This document shows, one piece after another, positions 26,896 to 36,911 of a DNA stretch of 63,209 nucleotides. The stretch lies in NCBI RefSeq assembly GCF_001509475.1, contig NZ_LLZG01000389.1, forward strand, positions 1 through 63,209, written 5' to 3'. Position numbers and translations under genes: made by a program. Origin of the DNA: Streptomyces regalis (lineage in GTDB: Bacteria; Actinomycetota; Actinomycetes; Streptomycetales; Streptomycetaceae). How positions within the stretch are numbered: the stretch's first letter is position 1; each line of letters opens with the position of its first letter. The notes below the pieces were generated by a model. It was given only the letters and a program-made list of their open reading frames with translations, was not told the origin of the DNA and made no database searches.

Positions 26896-29583
26896 TCAAC
26901 TCACCGTGCAGCTCTGGTCACCGAGCTTGAACGCGGTCGGTTTCGCGTTCGTGCCCGACCAGTTCCCCGTGAACCCGAAGCTCACGGACGCACCGGCCGC
27001 CACGTTGCCGTTCCAGCCGACGTTCTTCGCGGTCACCGCCGAGCCCGACTGGGTGTAGTCGGCATTCCACACCTGCGTGATCTGCTGCCCGCCCGCGAAG
27101 GACCAGCCGAGGGACCAGCCGCTCCAGGCAGTCGAGCCGGTGTTGGACAGCTGCACGTCCGCCTGGAAGCCGCCCGACCACTGGTTGGTGACCTTGTACG
27201 TCACCGCGCAGGCGCCGGTCGGCGTCGGGGTGGGGTCGGTTCCGCCACCGCCACCGCCACCGCCGTCCCCGTCCCCGTCTCCGCCACCGGTGTCGGAGGT
27301 GTCGCCGTAGACGACGCCCCGGCCGTTCGTCGAGACGTACACCCGGCCGTACACGCGCGGGTCACCCGTGATCGCCGCCCCCGTCCAACCCCACTGGTGG
27401 GCGTCGTCGTTGATCCGGGTCCAGGTCGCGCCTTTGTCCGTCGACCGGAAGATGCCGCGGACCCCGCCGATCTTCGCGCTGGTGTACAGCGTCTGGTACG
27501 ACGCCCCCGTCGCCGCCTTGCCGAAGCCGATCGCGTCGGCCTCCTCGACGTTCGAGAGTTTCGTGAAGCTCGCACCGCCGTCGGTCGAGTGCCACAGCCC
27601 GTACGCCCCGTCCGTCGCACCCCCCGCCAGCCACACGTCCCCCTTCACCCCGGGCAGCGCCTTGAAGCGGACGCTGTCACCGCTCGGCAGCCCGGTCGCG
27701 GGGGACGCGGTGAAGGTCGCGCCGCCGTCCGTGCTGACGTAGAACTTCCCGGACTTGAAGCCGTAGAAGACCTTCGAGTCGACCCGGTCGGACTCGACGA
27801 TCGCCCCGGCCGGAATGCCACTGGAGGCCGACCAGGAGTTGCCGAAGCCCGTCGCGTACTGCACGCCGGTCCCGCCGGGGCTCCACACGAACCGGCTGCC
27901 GTCGGCCGCCGCGGCCACTGTGCCACCCTCGCTGACACCCGAAGGGTCGGTCCCCGCGAACCAGTTGGCGCCGTTGTCCGTGGAGAACGCGATGTGCGGG
28001 CCCGAGTCCAGGTTGCCGACCCGGACGACAGTGTTGGGGTTCGTCTCGGCGAAGTCCAGGCTCGTGGTCGTGGTGAAGTTCGGCTGCGTGAACATCATCG
28101 ACGGCACCTTGGTGAGGTCCGTGTGCCGGAAGCCGCCGATGTCACCCAGTGCGCTGAGCAGCGGTGCGCCCGAAGGTGGCGAGGCGAGGTCGTTGACCGC
28201 CGTCTCCTCCAGGCCCTGCACCATCGGCTTGATGGTGAACTGGCTCCCGCCGTCCCACTTCGTCAGATCCTCGGTGCCGTAGATCGTCGCGCCCGTCCCG
28301 TACATCATCCGGTTCGAGTTGAACGGGTCGATCTCCAACGCCTCGGTCATCCAGCCCAGCTTCGGCGTCTGCTCGGGCGGGGAAGGGTTCGCACCCCAGG
28401 TCAGCCATGGCGACGACGAGACGTCCATGGTGTAGCGGTTGGCGCGGTTGGGGTACGACGTGTAGTCCCACGCCTTCGTCCAGGTGCCGCCGCTGTCCGT
28501 CGACCGGAAGATCTGCGTGTCCGGCCACCAGGAGCTGTACGCCGTCGCCATCACCGTGCCGGGCTTCTGCCGGTCGACGGTCAGGCCGGCGAAGCCGTAG
28601 TAGGTGTCGGCCTCGGCGACCGGGCTGATGTTCGTCCAGGTGCCGGTCGCGGTCGCGTACCGCCACAGCTGGCCCTTGCCGCCGTCGTACGGCCCGCCCT
28701 TGTCGCTGTAGGCGAGGTAGAGGTAGCCGTCGGTCGCGTCCAGCACACCCTTGTGCGCGAGATAGCCGGTCGGCTGCCCGGCGACCCGCGACCAGGTTGC
28801 GCCCGCGTCGGTCGACCGGTACACGGCGTTGTCCTTGTCGGCGACCCCGACGTAGATCGTCTTCGTCGCGTTCCCGGACGTCCCCGTGGACTCGTCGAAG
28901 GTGACCCAGACGATGCCCTGGTTGTCACTGGCGTAGCCGCTCGTGTCGCTCGGATCCTGCACGTAGTTACCGACGTTGGGAAAGTTCGCCACCTGCGACC
29001 AGCTCACCCCGGAGTCGGTCGAGCGCCACAGCCCCTTGCCGCTGGGCGCGCCCAGATACAGCACGCTGTTCTTGTTCGGGTCGACCGCCAGCCGCTCGCC
29101 CATGCCGCGGCCCGGCATGTTGCCGCCCAGCTTGAACGGCAGGTTCGCCTTCTGCCAGCTGGCCCCCCGGTCGGCGGACCGCATGACCGCGCCGTTCTTC
29201 GGATCCCAGCTGTTCGTGTACGTCCCGACCGCCGCGTACACCTTGTTCGGGTCGGCCGAGTCGGACGCCAGGCTCACCACGCCCGTGTGCCCCCAGTCGT
29301 CCCAGCCGACGGAGTCGAGCAGCGGCGTCCAGGTCTTCGTCGACTCCTGCCAGCGGTAGGCGCCACCGATGTCGGTGCGGGCATAGGCGAGGTTCTTCTC
29401 GGTGCGGTTGAAGACGATGCCGGGGACGAAACCGCCGCCGTCGATGCGGGCGTTCTTCCAGGTGTAGGTGTCGGCGGTGATCGACACGTCCTTCGTGGCA
29501 GGGGCGGCGAGGGCGGGCGGGGTGCCCGCGAGCAGCCCGGCGGCGAGGGCCAGCGTGGCGGTAAGGATGCGGGTTCTTCGCAC
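26896..29583 (-). CDS. Secreted xyloglucanase, GH74 with C-terminal CBM2
   Basis: An 895-residue secreted endo-xyloglucanase. The signal peptide is RRTRILTATLALAAGLLAG, ending near ALAAPA. GH74 follows as two seven-bladed propellers with many sialidase-like repeats (RSADRGASWQK, RSTDSGVSWSQ). The two catalytic Asp motifs are RTDIGGAYRW and LGDIGGFRHTD. A Gly/Asp-rich linker then Pro/Thr linker lead to a CBM2 (about 795-895) with surface tryptophans and terminal Cys pair (CAVTY, SCTVS). GTG at 29583 is chosen because AAAGGA lies 6 bp upstream and the signal peptide starts directly. It is transcribed away from a LacI-type palindrome. Confidence 0.9.
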   Translation of the reverse strand: MRRTRILTATLALAAGLLAGTPPALAAPATKDVSITADTYTWKNARIDGGGFVPGIVFNRTEKNLAYARTDIGGAYRWQESTKTWTPLLDSVGWDDWGHTGVVSLASDSADPNKVYAAVGTYTNSWDPKNGAVMRSADRGASWQKANLPFKLGGNMPGRGMGERLAVDPNKNSVLYLGAPSGKGLWRSTDSGVSWSQVANFPNVGNYVQDPSDTSGYASDNQGIVWVTFDESTGTSGNATKTIYVGVADKDNAVYRSTDAGATWSRVAGQPTGYLAHKGVLDATDGYLYLAYSDKGGPYDGGKGQLWRYATATGTWTNISPVAEADTYYGFAGLTVDRQKPGTVMATAYSSWWPDTQIFRSTDSGGTWTKAWDYTSYPNRANRYTMDVSSSPWLTWGANPSPPEQTPKLGWMTEALEIDPFNSNRMMYGTGATIYGTEDLTKWDGGSQFTIKPMVQGLEETAVNDLASPPSGAPLLSALGDIGGFRHTDLTKVPSMMFTQPNFTTTTSLDFAETNPNTVVRVGNLDSGPHIAFSTDNGANWFAGTDPSGVSEGGTVAAAADGSRFVWSPGGTGVQYATGFGNSWSASSGIPAGAIVESDRVDSKVFYGFKSGKFYVSTDGGATFTASPATGLPSGDSVRFKALPGVKGDVWLAGGATDGAYGLWHSTDGGASFTKLSNVEEADAIGFGKAATGASYQTLYTSAKIGGVRGIFRSTDKGATWTRINDDAHQWGWTGAAITGDPRVYGRVYVSTNGRGVVYGDTSDTGGGDGDGDGGGGGGGGTDPTPTPTGACAVTYKVTNQWSGGFQADVQLSNTGSTAWSGWSLGWSFAGGQQITQVWNADYTQSGSAVTAKNVGWNGNVAAGASVSFGFTGNWSGTNAKPTAFKLGDQSCTVS

Positions 29584-29611
29584 GAGGGGTCCTTTCCGGG
29601 GTGAGGGAGAG

Positions 29612-29631
29612 GATGGCAAGCGCTTTCCATC
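29612..29631. promoter_or_regulatory. LacI-type palindromic operator upstream of GH74
   Basis: A 20-bp near-perfect palindrome centred on AAGCGCTT (arms GATGGCAAGC and GCTTTCCATC, one mismatch) lies 28-48 bp upstream of the GH74 start. It has LacI-family form but differs from the CebR consensus, suggesting control by a separate sugar regulator. Confidence 0.6.
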
Positions 29632-29755
29632 GATCGCGAGAGTTGCCGGGCGACCCCCAGTGCGGGAGGGGGCCGCCCGGCCGGTCGGCCCCGCCGTCAG
29701 GTGACGAGGCCACGTACGCGGAACTCTTCAGGCGGTTCCGAGGAAGAAGCGGTGC

Positions 29756-29817
29756 CTGCAGCGCCCCTTTTCTTGGGGGCGCGGGGAACTGCGCGACCAG
29801 CCACAACGGACCCGCAG
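29756..29817. repeat. Dispersed intergenic repeat acting as GH48 terminator
   Basis: The segment contains a hairpin GCGCCCC/GGGGCGC (29761-29767 with 29776-29782) next to GGGGAACTGCGCGACCAGCC, a sequence I recognise as a very common intergenic element in Streptomyces. It follows the GH48 stop codon on the minus strand, and the hairpin with its A/T-containing loop could terminate transcription. Confidence 0.6.
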
Positions 29818-29855
29818 TCGAAACACGGCCCAACCCGCGGAGCGCCCGGCGGGGA

Positions 29856-32771
29856 CTATTCGAGAAGCTCCGCGTACGAACCCATGGCCAAGGCAATGTC
29901 CGCCTGAGCCCAGAACCGGTGATACGTGAACGAAGGCACCGCACCGCCCGCGAGATACGCCTCGATCTTCGACCAGGCCGGATCGTCCTCGTAGAACGAC
30001 CGGATCGACTCGAAGGTCGACGACGAGCTGATCGCGTCCCCGTTCGGCATGGTCCCGGTCCACCCGCTCGGGATGTAGACCGCGTCGTCGAAGCGGTTGT
30101 AGTCGGCGCGGTTCTCCGGGACGGCGATGCCGAGGTCGTCCTGGTAGTTGTCCCACATGCCGTCGAGGAGCGCCTTGGCCGTGGTCGCGGCCTGTGTGTC
30201 ACCGGAGCGGTCGGCGTAGTACGTCAGGGTCTTGGCGTACGCGGCCGCCACGCCGACGTCGTTGGTGTAGTCGGTGACGGTGACGTGAAGTCCGTTGTTG
30301 GCGCCAGGACTTGACGCGTTCCAGGTGTCGGGCTGGCCCGACCACTGGAGTGTCGCCGGGATCCGGAAGGTGCCGTCCGGGTTGACGGTCGTCTCGGACA
30401 GCGCCCAGTCGACCCACTTGTCGAGGACGGCCTTCGCGGCCGCGTTCCCCGTCTGCTGGTAGTACTCGGCCACCCGCTCCATCGACCACGCCTGGAAGCC
30501 GAACCACTGGTTGGACGGCGGGTCGTGGTAGACGGGCTGCTGGTCGTAGTACATGCCGTAGAAGGTCGACTTGCCCGCCGGCGGTGTCGCGTACCGGCCC
30601 GCCCAGCTGTTGGTCGCACCGCCCGCGATCGCGCCCTCGCTGGACTGCAGCCAGCGGTAGAACTCGACCTGCCGCTCAAGGGACTTGGCCCAGTCCGCCT
30701 GCCCCGTCGCCGACTTGGGCTTCAGGTCGGCGTAGTTGGACAGAGCGTACGCGGCCATCGGGTTCTGGTAGCCGCCGTGCGCGTGGCTGGAGCCGATGCG
30801 CCAGGCCCAGCCCGCCGAGGTGTCGGTGGCACCGCCCCAGGCGTAGTACCAGGACAGCAGGTAGAACGAGGCGTCCTTGCCGGTGCCCGCCGGGCAGGAC
30901 GAGGCGCCCACACAGTTGCCGACCTTCTTGAAGTACTTGTCGTACATCGCGTAGCGCAGGTAGTCGCCCATCTTCGCGGCCTTGGCCACGGTCGCGGAGA
31001 TCTGGCTGCCCTTGCCCTGCTCGTCGGCCCACTTGTCGGCCCAGTACGCGGCCTGCACCGCACGGGCGTCGGCGTCCGGGGCGTTGGTGAACTTCCACTG
31101 CTTGGCGTAGGAGGCGTCGCCGGTGAACAGGTCCAGATAGCCGTTCCTGCCGCCGTACTTGAACTGGTCGCAGGTGGGCTGCGGCACCGTCTCCCACACC
31201 GACTCCTGCGCTCCGCGCTGGAAGGTGTTGATGTACGACGGCCCGGTGTCCGTCGGCCCCGCCTCGCACTTGCCCGGCGAGTTGCCGTAGCCGTAGACGT
31301 TGTCGACGTCCTGCAGCCAGTGCATGCCGTAGATGTCGTCCGTGCCGTAGGCGGACTTCAGCTCACCGGCGATGGGGTCCGAGCCGACCGAGACCGACGT
31401 GTCGAGCTTCGCCGGGTACTCGTTGGGAGTGTCCAGCTCGGGCGCGTACGTCGCCGGCTTCGAGGCGTTGTAGAAGGAGTTGGTCGGCTGGTCGGCATGG
31501 GTCGGGATCATGTACTTCTCCATGATCTCCCAGGCCCCGTTGAACTTCGACCAGTCACCCGAGACCTTGCCGTACATCGCCTGCAGCCAGAGAAGGTAGC
31601 TGTAGGCCTCCGACGTGGTCTCGTGACCGTGGTCCGGCGCCTCGACGATCAGCGTCTCGACCGAGTGGTAAGGGATGCCCTCGGGTGAGAAGTAGCCGTT
31701 CGCCGGGTTGGTGATCTTGCCGTACAGCTCCAGGAAGCGGGCGTCGTACGCCTTCGTCGCCGCGATCTGGGTCGCCGTCACCGAGGCCTTCGCGTGGCCG
31801 GTGGCCGTCGACTCGAAGGTGGCAGCGCCGGTGCCGGAGGCGGCGGCGGTGATGGTCACCTTCTGGGCCGTGTTCCAGTTCGAGGGTGTGAAGGTGAGCG
31901 AAGCGCCGTCGGTCACCGACAGGCCCGAGTTGCCGCTCGCGCGTGCGGTGGTGACGGTCACGTCGGACGACGGCTGGGTCGACAGCTTGACGTCGTACGA
32001 GGCCGACTTGGCCTGCTGGACCGGGAGTTGGGTCTGAGAGGCCACCACGGCGGGACCCGAGGCGACCGTGATGCCGACCGGCGTGGACTCCGCGGAGGCG
32101 CCCAGGCTGTCGTACGCCTTCGCGAGGAGCGAATGACTGCCCACGGTCAAACTTGAGGCCGAGAGCGAGTACGGCGCCGTCGTGTCCGTGCCCAGCAGTG
32201 TGGTGTTGTCGTAGAACTCGACCTTGCTGATCGTCGCGCTGTCCGCGGCCGCGGCGGTGGCCGCGAGCGGGACGGCGTCGCCCTGGGAGTAGACGGCGCC
32301 CGCCGCCGGGCTGGTCAGCACGGTGATGGGGGGTTGGTGGGCGCCGGTGCAGCTGGTGCCGTTGATCGCGAAGTCCGTGGGGGCGGCGTTGCTGCCGCTG
32401 TAGGTGAACTGCGCGCCGGTGGTGACCGCGGCTCCTGCGGCGATCCGGCCGTTGTAGCCGGCGTCCTTCACCGTGACCGACTGGCCGGACTGGGACCAGG
32501 TGCCGTTCCAGCCGTTGCTGAGCTTCTGGTTGCCCGCGTAGCCGTACGTCAGGGTCCAGCCGTCGATGACGTCCGTGCCGCGGTTGGTGATCGTCAGATC
32601 CGCGGTGAAGCCGGAACCCCAGTCATTGGTCTTGTAGTCGACACTGCACTGAACTGTCGCTGCCTGAGCGGGTGTCGAACCCGTGCTCAGCATCGTCAAG
32701 GGAAGCGCCATGGCCGCGACGACGGCCGTCCACAACCGCCGTACGGTTCTGCGTCTGCGTGGGGGATGCAC
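29856..32771 (-). CDS. Secreted GH48 exocellulase with N-terminal CBM2
   Basis: A 971-residue reducing-end cellobiohydrolase. Twin-arginine-rich signal ([20 protein letters not shown]), CBM2 at about 40-140 ([16 protein letters not shown] to TSCTG), an Ig-like Big_7-type domain at about 148-235, a second beta-sandwich region to about 340, then the GH48 catalytic domain (345-971). The catalytic acid region [12 protein letters not shown] and GH48 motifs [14 protein letters not shown] and [16 protein letters not shown] are intact. GH48 is usually the key processive exo-enzyme of cellulolytic bacteria. GTG at 32771 follows AAGGAGGAA. A CebR box lies about 50 bp upstream. Confidence 0.93.
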   Translation of the reverse strand: MHPPRRRRTVRRLWTAVVAAMALPLTMLSTGSTPAQAATVQCSVDYKTNDWGSGFTADLTITNRGTDVIDGWTLTYGYAGNQKLSNGWNGTWSQSGQSVTVKDAGYNGRIAAGAAVTTGAQFTYSGSNAAPTDFAINGTSCTGAHQPPITVLTSPAAGAVYSQGDAVPLAATAAAADSATISKVEFYDNTTLLGTDTTAPYSLSASSLTVGSHSLLAKAYDSLGASAESTPVGITVASGPAVVASQTQLPVQQAKSASYDVKLSTQPSSDVTVTTARASGNSGLSVTDGASLTFTPSNWNTAQKVTITAAASGTGAATFESTATGHAKASVTATQIAATKAYDARFLELYGKITNPANGYFSPEGIPYHSVETLIVEAPDHGHETTSEAYSYLLWLQAMYGKVSGDWSKFNGAWEIMEKYMIPTHADQPTNSFYNASKPATYAPELDTPNEYPAKLDTSVSVGSDPIAGELKSAYGTDDIYGMHWLQDVDNVYGYGNSPGKCEAGPTDTGPSYINTFQRGAQESVWETVPQPTCDQFKYGGRNGYLDLFTGDASYAKQWKFTNAPDADARAVQAAYWADKWADEQGKGSQISATVAKAAKMGDYLRYAMYDKYFKKVGNCVGASSCPAGTGKDASFYLLSWYYAWGGATDTSAGWAWRIGSSHAHGGYQNPMAAYALSNYADLKPKSATGQADWAKSLERQVEFYRWLQSSEGAIAGGATNSWAGRYATPPAGKSTFYGMYYDQQPVYHDPPSNQWFGFQAWSMERVAEYYQQTGNAAAKAVLDKWVDWALSETTVNPDGTFRIPATLQWSGQPDTWNASSPGANNGLHVTVTDYTNDVGVAAAYAKTLTYYADRSGDTQAATTAKALLDGMWDNYQDDLGIAVPENRADYNRFDDAVYIPSGWTGTMPNGDAISSSSTFESIRSFYEDDPAWSKIEAYLAGGAVPSFTYHRFWAQADIALAMGSYAELLE

Positions 32772-32817
32772 GTGCTGGTTCCTCCTTGCGGCTCGGAGAA
32801 GTCAAGGCTTGAACCAG

Positions 32818-32831
32818 TGGGAGCGCTCCCA
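32818..32831. promoter_or_regulatory. CebR operator (perfect)
   Basis: TGGGAGCGCTCCCA is the exact 14-bp palindrome bound by CebR, the cellobiose-responsive LacI-family repressor of Streptomyces cellulase genes. It lies 47-60 bp upstream of the GH48 start. Confidence 0.9.
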
Positions 32832-32960
32832 TAGTGGGGATGGGGGTGCAAGGGGTCAAGATGCTTGAAGAGTCGAAAAGATTCGACGGATTTAGTTGAG
32901 GGAAAGTCAGCAACTCCTCTGTCCTTTACTGTCACTTGGCGCTAGCTTCATCGACACCAG

Positions 32961-32974
32961 TGGGAGCGATTCCA
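32961..32974. promoter_or_regulatory. CebR-like operator (two mismatches)
   Basis: TGGGAGCGATTCCA keeps the left CebR half-site and differs from the consensus at two right-side positions. It lies 49-62 bp upstream of the GH5 start and likely controls GH5-GH6. Confidence 0.75.
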
Positions 32975-33022
32975 TCAGTCGACGCGTCCGTCACGACGCG
33001 CCTGATCTGCAAGGAGTCGCTC

Positions 33023-34492
33023 ATGCGACACCCCCCGCGTTCAGTACTTTTAGCCGTCGCCGCCGTGGTCGCCCTCATCGGGGCCGTGACGGTGCCGGTG
33101 GTCACGGCGCAGGGAGCCACGCCCGCGTGCACGGTGGAGTACTCCGTCACCAGTCAGTGGGACAGCGGCTTCCAGGGTGCCGTGGCGATCACCAACAACA
33201 CGGCCGCTGTGAGCAGTTGGAGTCTGACTTTCGACCTCGCGGGCGGCCAGAAGGTCACCCAGGGCTGGAACGCCAAGTGGTCCCAGTCCGGTACGACGGT
33301 GACCGCGACCAACGAGAGCTGGAACGCCGCGCTCGGCACCGGCGCGAGCGTCAGTGCCGGGTTCATCGCGTCCGGGTCGGGGAGCGATGCCGTACCGACG
33401 GCGTTCAAGCTCAACGGCACCACCTGCAATGTCGACCCCGAACCGTCGCCGACCGATCCGACGGGCCCTGGCGACGGCACGGTGCCGGCCTTGCACGCCT
33501 CCGGGAACAAGCTCGTGGACGCCGACGGCACGACCCGTCGTCTGCTCGGCGTCAATCGTTCCGGCGGCGAGTTCATGTGCGTCCAGGGCCGCGGCATCTT
33601 CGACGGGCCGGTCGACGACGCCGCCGCCAAGGCGATCGCCGACTGGAACGTCAACACGGTCCGCATTCCGCTGAACGAGGAGTGCTGGCTGGGCCTGTCC
33701 AACATCAAGCCCGAGTACGGCGGCGCGAACTACATAGCCGCCGTCAAGGACCTGGTGGCCAGGGTGAAGGCGCACGGCATGACGCCGATGCTCGAACTCC
33801 ACTGGACCTGGGGCCAGTACACCGGCAACTCGGCGGGCTGCTCCGACGTGCACGCCGGCTGCCAGAAGCCGATGCCCGACATGCAGTACACGCCCGCGTT
33901 CTGGGCGTCGGTCGCCGGCACCTTCAAGGACGACCCGACCGTCGTCTTCGACCTGTTCAACGAGCCCTACCCGGACCGCGCGACGTCCACGACCACCCAG
34001 GCGTGGCAGTGCTGGCGCGACGGGGGCACCTGTCCCGGCATCGGGTACGAGGTGGCCGGCATGCAGGACCTCGTCGACGCCGTACGGGACACCGGCGCCG
34101 ACAACCTGATCCTGCTCGGCGGGCTCGCCTACTCGAACGACCTGAGCCAGTGGCTGACGTACAAGCCCACCGACCCCGCGGGCAATCTCGCCGCGGCATG
34201 GCACGTCTACAACTTCAACACCTGCGCGAACGAGAGCTGCTGGAACTCCACGCTCGCCCCCGTCGCGGCCCAAGTGCCGCTGGTGGCCGGGGAGATCGGG
34301 GAGAACACCTGCGCGCACTCCTTCATCGACCAGGTCATGAAGTGGTTCGACGACCGCGGCCTGTCCTACCTGGGCTGGACCTGGAACACCTGGAACTGCT
34401 CCTCCGGTCCGTCCCTGATCTCCCACTACGACGGAACCCCCACGTCGTACGGCATCGGGCTGCGTGATCATCTGCGCGCCCTCGACGGATAA
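33023..34492 (+). CDS. Secreted GH5 endoglucanase with N-terminal CBM2
   Basis: A 489-residue endo-beta-1,4-glucanase. Signal peptide RSVLLAVAAVVALIGAV ending near AQGA, CBM2 at about 33-135 (ACTVEYSVTSQWDSGFQG to TTCNV), a Pro/Thr linker, then a GH5 domain. The acid/base glutamate is in FDLFNEPYPD and the nucleophile is in PLVAGEIGEN; H and Y positions typical of the family are in MLELHWTW. It makes internal cuts in cellulose that GH6 and GH48 extend. ATG at 33023 follows AAGGAG. The GH6 gene follows after 46 bp, so both probably share the CebR-controlled promoter. Confidence 0.92.
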   Translation: MRHPPRSVLLAVAAVVALIGAVTVPVVTAQGATPACTVEYSVTSQWDSGFQGAVAITNNTAAVSSWSLTFDLAGGQKVTQGWNAKWSQSGTTVTATNESWNAALGTGASVSAGFIASGSGSDAVPTAFKLNGTTCNVDPEPSPTDPTGPGDGTVPALHASGNKLVDADGTTRRLLGVNRSGGEFMCVQGRGIFDGPVDDAAAKAIADWNVNTVRIPLNEECWLGLSNIKPEYGGANYIAAVKDLVARVKAHGMTPMLELHWTWGQYTGNSAGCSDVHAGCQKPMPDMQYTPAFWASVAGTFKDDPTVVFDLFNEPYPDRATSTTTQAWQCWRDGGTCPGIGYEVAGMQDLVDAVRDTGADNLILLGGLAYSNDLSQWLTYKPTDPAGNLAAAWHVYNFNTCANESCWNSTLAPVAAQVPLVAGEIGENTCAHSFIDQVMKWFDDRGLSYLGWTWNTWNCSSGPSLISHYDGTPTSYGIGLRDHLRALDG

Positions 34493-34538
34493 CTCCCCCT
34501 GAACGGACAACCCCCTGACGGAGAAGGAACCCGCACTC

Positions 34539-36257
34539 ATGAGTCGTACCAGAACAGCGATGCTCGCCGCCCTGGCACTGGTCGCCGGGGCCTCGGGGAC
34601 CGCGCTCGCCGCGACCGTCCCCGCGGACGTCGGCACGGCAGCCGTCCCCTGCACCGTCGACTACACGGTGCAGAACCAGTGGGACACCGGCTTCACCGCC
34701 GCAGTGACGGTCACCAACAGCGGCGCCGCCAAGTCCAACTGGTCGGTGAAGTGGTCGTACGCCGGAAACCAGAAGGTCACCAGCGGCTGGAACGCGAAGA
34801 TCAGCCAGAGCGGCGCGGCCGTCACCGCCACCAACGAGACCTACAACGGGACACTGTCGACCGGCGGTTCGGTCAGCTTCGGATTCCAGGGCACCTACAG
34901 CGGCACCAACGCCATCCCGGCCACCTTCACCCTCGACGGTGTGACCTGCAACGTCGACGGCGGCGGCGGACCCACGGACCCGCCCGACCCCGACCCCACC
35001 GGCCCGAAGGTCGACAACCCCTACTCCGGTGCCAAGGTGTACGTGAACCCGGAGTGGTCCGCGAAGGCCGCCGCCGAGCCGGGCGGCAGCCGGATCGCGG
35101 GCCAGCCGACCGGTGTCTGGCTCGACCGGATCGCCGCCATCAACGGCGTCAACGGCGGCATGGGCCTGCGCGACCACCTCGACGAGGCCCTCACCCAGAA
35201 GGGCTCCGGCGAGCTCGTCGTCCAGCTGGTGATCTACAACCTGCCGGGACGTGACTGCTCCGCCCTCGCCTCCAACGGCGAAATCGGCCCGACGGAGATC
35301 GACAAGTACAAGACGCAGTACATCGACCCGATCGCTGCGATCCTCGCCGACTCCAAGTACGCCTCGCTGCGGATCGCCACCACGGTCGAGCTCGACTCCC
35401 TGCCGAACCTCGTCACCAACGTCACGCCGCGGCCCACCGCCACGCCGAACTGCGACACGATGAAGGCCAACGGCAACTACACCAAGGGCGTCGGCTACGC
35501 GCTCAACAAACTCGGTGACGTCCCGAACGTCTACAACTACGTGGACGCCGGGCACCACGGCTGGCTCGGCTGGGACGACAACTTCTCGGCCACCGTCCAG
35601 ACGATCAAGCAGGCCGCGACCGCCGAGGGCGCCACCGTGGACGACGTGGCCGGCTTCATCACCAACACGGCCAACTACAGTGCGCTGAAGGAGCAGTACT
35701 ACACCATCAACGACTCCGTGAACGGCAAGTCAGTGCGCGAGTCGAAGTGGGTGGACTGGAACCGGTACGTCGACGAGCTCTCCTACGCCCAGGCCTTCCG
35801 CCAGGAGGCCGTGAACCAGGGCTTCCCCTCGGGCGTCGGCATGCTGATCGACACCTCCCGCAACGGCTGGGGCGGCACCGCCCGGCCGACCGCTCCCGGC
35901 GCCATGACCGACGTGGACACCTACGTCAACGGCGGCCGTATCGACCGCCGCATCCACGTCGGCAACTGGTGCAACCAGTCCGGCGCCGGCCTCGGCGAGC
36001 GCCCGCAGGCCAACCCGGCGGCCGGGATCGACGCGTACGTCTGGGTGAAGCCGCCGGGTGAGTCCGACGGGTCCAGCAGCGCCATCCCGAACGACGAGGG
36101 CAAGGGCTTCGACCGGATGTGCGACCCGACGTACACGGGGAACCCGCGCAACGGGAACAACATGTCCGGTGCTCTGCCGAACTCCCCGCTGTCGGGGCAC
36201 TGGTTCTCGGCCCAGTTCCAGCAGCTGATGCAGAACGCGTACCCGCCGTTGTCGTGA
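34539..36257 (+). CDS. Secreted GH6 cellobiohydrolase with N-terminal CBM2
   Basis: A 572-residue enzyme. Signal peptide TRTAMLAALALVAGASG ending near ALAATV, CBM2 at about 36-140 (PCTVDYTVQNQWDTGF to VTCNV), short Gly and Pro/Asp linkers, then GH6. Catalytic-site motifs include VIYNLPGRDCSALASNGE (acid Asp), VDAGHHGWLGW and GMLIDTSRNGWGG. Length and loop-forming insertions suit a non-reducing-end exocellulase. GAAGGAA precedes the ATG. It is second in the GH5-GH6 unit. Confidence 0.92.
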   Translation: MSRTRTAMLAALALVAGASGTALAATVPADVGTAAVPCTVDYTVQNQWDTGFTAAVTVTNSGAAKSNWSVKWSYAGNQKVTSGWNAKISQSGAAVTATNETYNGTLSTGGSVSFGFQGTYSGTNAIPATFTLDGVTCNVDGGGGPTDPPDPDPTGPKVDNPYSGAKVYVNPEWSAKAAAEPGGSRIAGQPTGVWLDRIAAINGVNGGMGLRDHLDEALTQKGSGELVVQLVIYNLPGRDCSALASNGEIGPTEIDKYKTQYIDPIAAILADSKYASLRIATTVELDSLPNLVTNVTPRPTATPNCDTMKANGNYTKGVGYALNKLGDVPNVYNYVDAGHHGWLGWDDNFSATVQTIKQAATAEGATVDDVAGFITNTANYSALKEQYYTINDSVNGKSVRESKWVDWNRYVDELSYAQAFRQEAVNQGFPSGVGMLIDTSRNGWGGTARPTAPGAMTDVDTYVNGGRIDRRIHVGNWCNQSGAGLGERPQANPAAGIDAYVWVKPPGESDGSSSAIPNDEGKGFDRMCDPTYTGNPRNGNNMSGALPNSPLSGHWFSAQFQQLMQNAYPPLS

Positions 36258-36271
36258 CGCGGTGAATCCGC

Positions 36272-36314
36272 GGTCCGCCGGGGTCAGCTCTCTCGGGACA
36301 GGCCCCGGCGGATC
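36272..36314 (+). terminator. Hairpin after GH6
   Basis: CCGCCGGGG (36275-36283) pairs with its complement at 36303-36311, extendable by three pairs including one G-T, around a 19-base loop. It begins 15 bp after the GH6 stop. Confidence 0.5.
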
Positions 36315-36816
36315 GCGAACTCCGCCGCCGAGCAGTCACCGCCGGCCGGCTCCAGCTCGTAGGGCGGTGTAGCTCGATCGTGTGATGGTCGGCTCGCAGG
36401 CTTGCGGCGTGCTGGTGTTAGCCGAAGTCGCGTTGCCGTGCGATCTGGACGCCGCACGCGGCGTCAGCGTCGGGGCCCTTGCTCCACCGGAGCGATGGAT
36501 CAGGGCCTCTCCGTCGCCTCTGGCCGCTACCACGCCAGGCCGCGAGGGACTCCGCCCGCCCGGCTCGGACCACGGACGTCGCGGGGAGCGGCACGTGACG
36601 TACGCGCTGGGCGGTGCCGGGACCTCGGCCAGCCGTGAGGTGCAGTCGGGCCCGGACACCCCTTCTCGTCGATGGCAACGGGGAGTTGGCGGCGGCCGCG
36701 AACGGCCCCTGCGCCACACCGGCCACCCAGACCACCGGACTTCTTCCAGGTGCCGGGGTCATCTCGTCGTCCGTCGGGCCAACGTGGGTGATCGGTCATG
36801 CGGGTCGCATCCCATC
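36315..36816. other. Gene-poor stretch with decayed coding traces
   Basis: No convincing intact gene is seen. On the minus strand, 36287-36362 reads as a coding-like tail ending AAEFAIRRGLSRES with high third-position GC; upstream of it the frame collapses, so it may be the 3' remnant of a lost gene. Several 100-150 codon open frames exist, but they overlap each other and none has both a ribosome site and normal codon bias. Confidence 0.4.
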
Positions 36817-36846
36817 TTTTTGCCGTCGTTTTTGCCGTTACGGCAA
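36817..36846. promoter_or_regulatory. Operator-like repeat: direct repeat plus 15-bp palindrome
   Basis: TTTTTGCCGT occurs at 36817-36826 and again at 36829-36838 (12-bp period). The second copy runs into a perfect palindrome TTGCCGTTACGGCAA (36832-36846). It lies 66-95 bp upstream of the His-rich methyltransferase. The T-runs stand out in this GC-rich DNA. Confidence 0.5.
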
Positions 36847-36911
36847 TGACAGTGGCCCCGCGACGGTGCGTCGGCGCACGCTGGCCCCATCCGAAGGAGA
36901 GGCTGACGAGC

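Noticed and set aside
26161..29604. 1147-codon open frame on the plus strand
   Set aside because: It is antisense to GH74, which has a signal peptide, catalytic motifs and CBM2. The translation is Arg/Pro/Val-rich without domains, an effect of high GC.
36382..36849. 155-codon plus-strand frame in the post-GH6 gap
   Set aside because: No ribosome site, poor codon bias and overlap with several other equal-sized frames.
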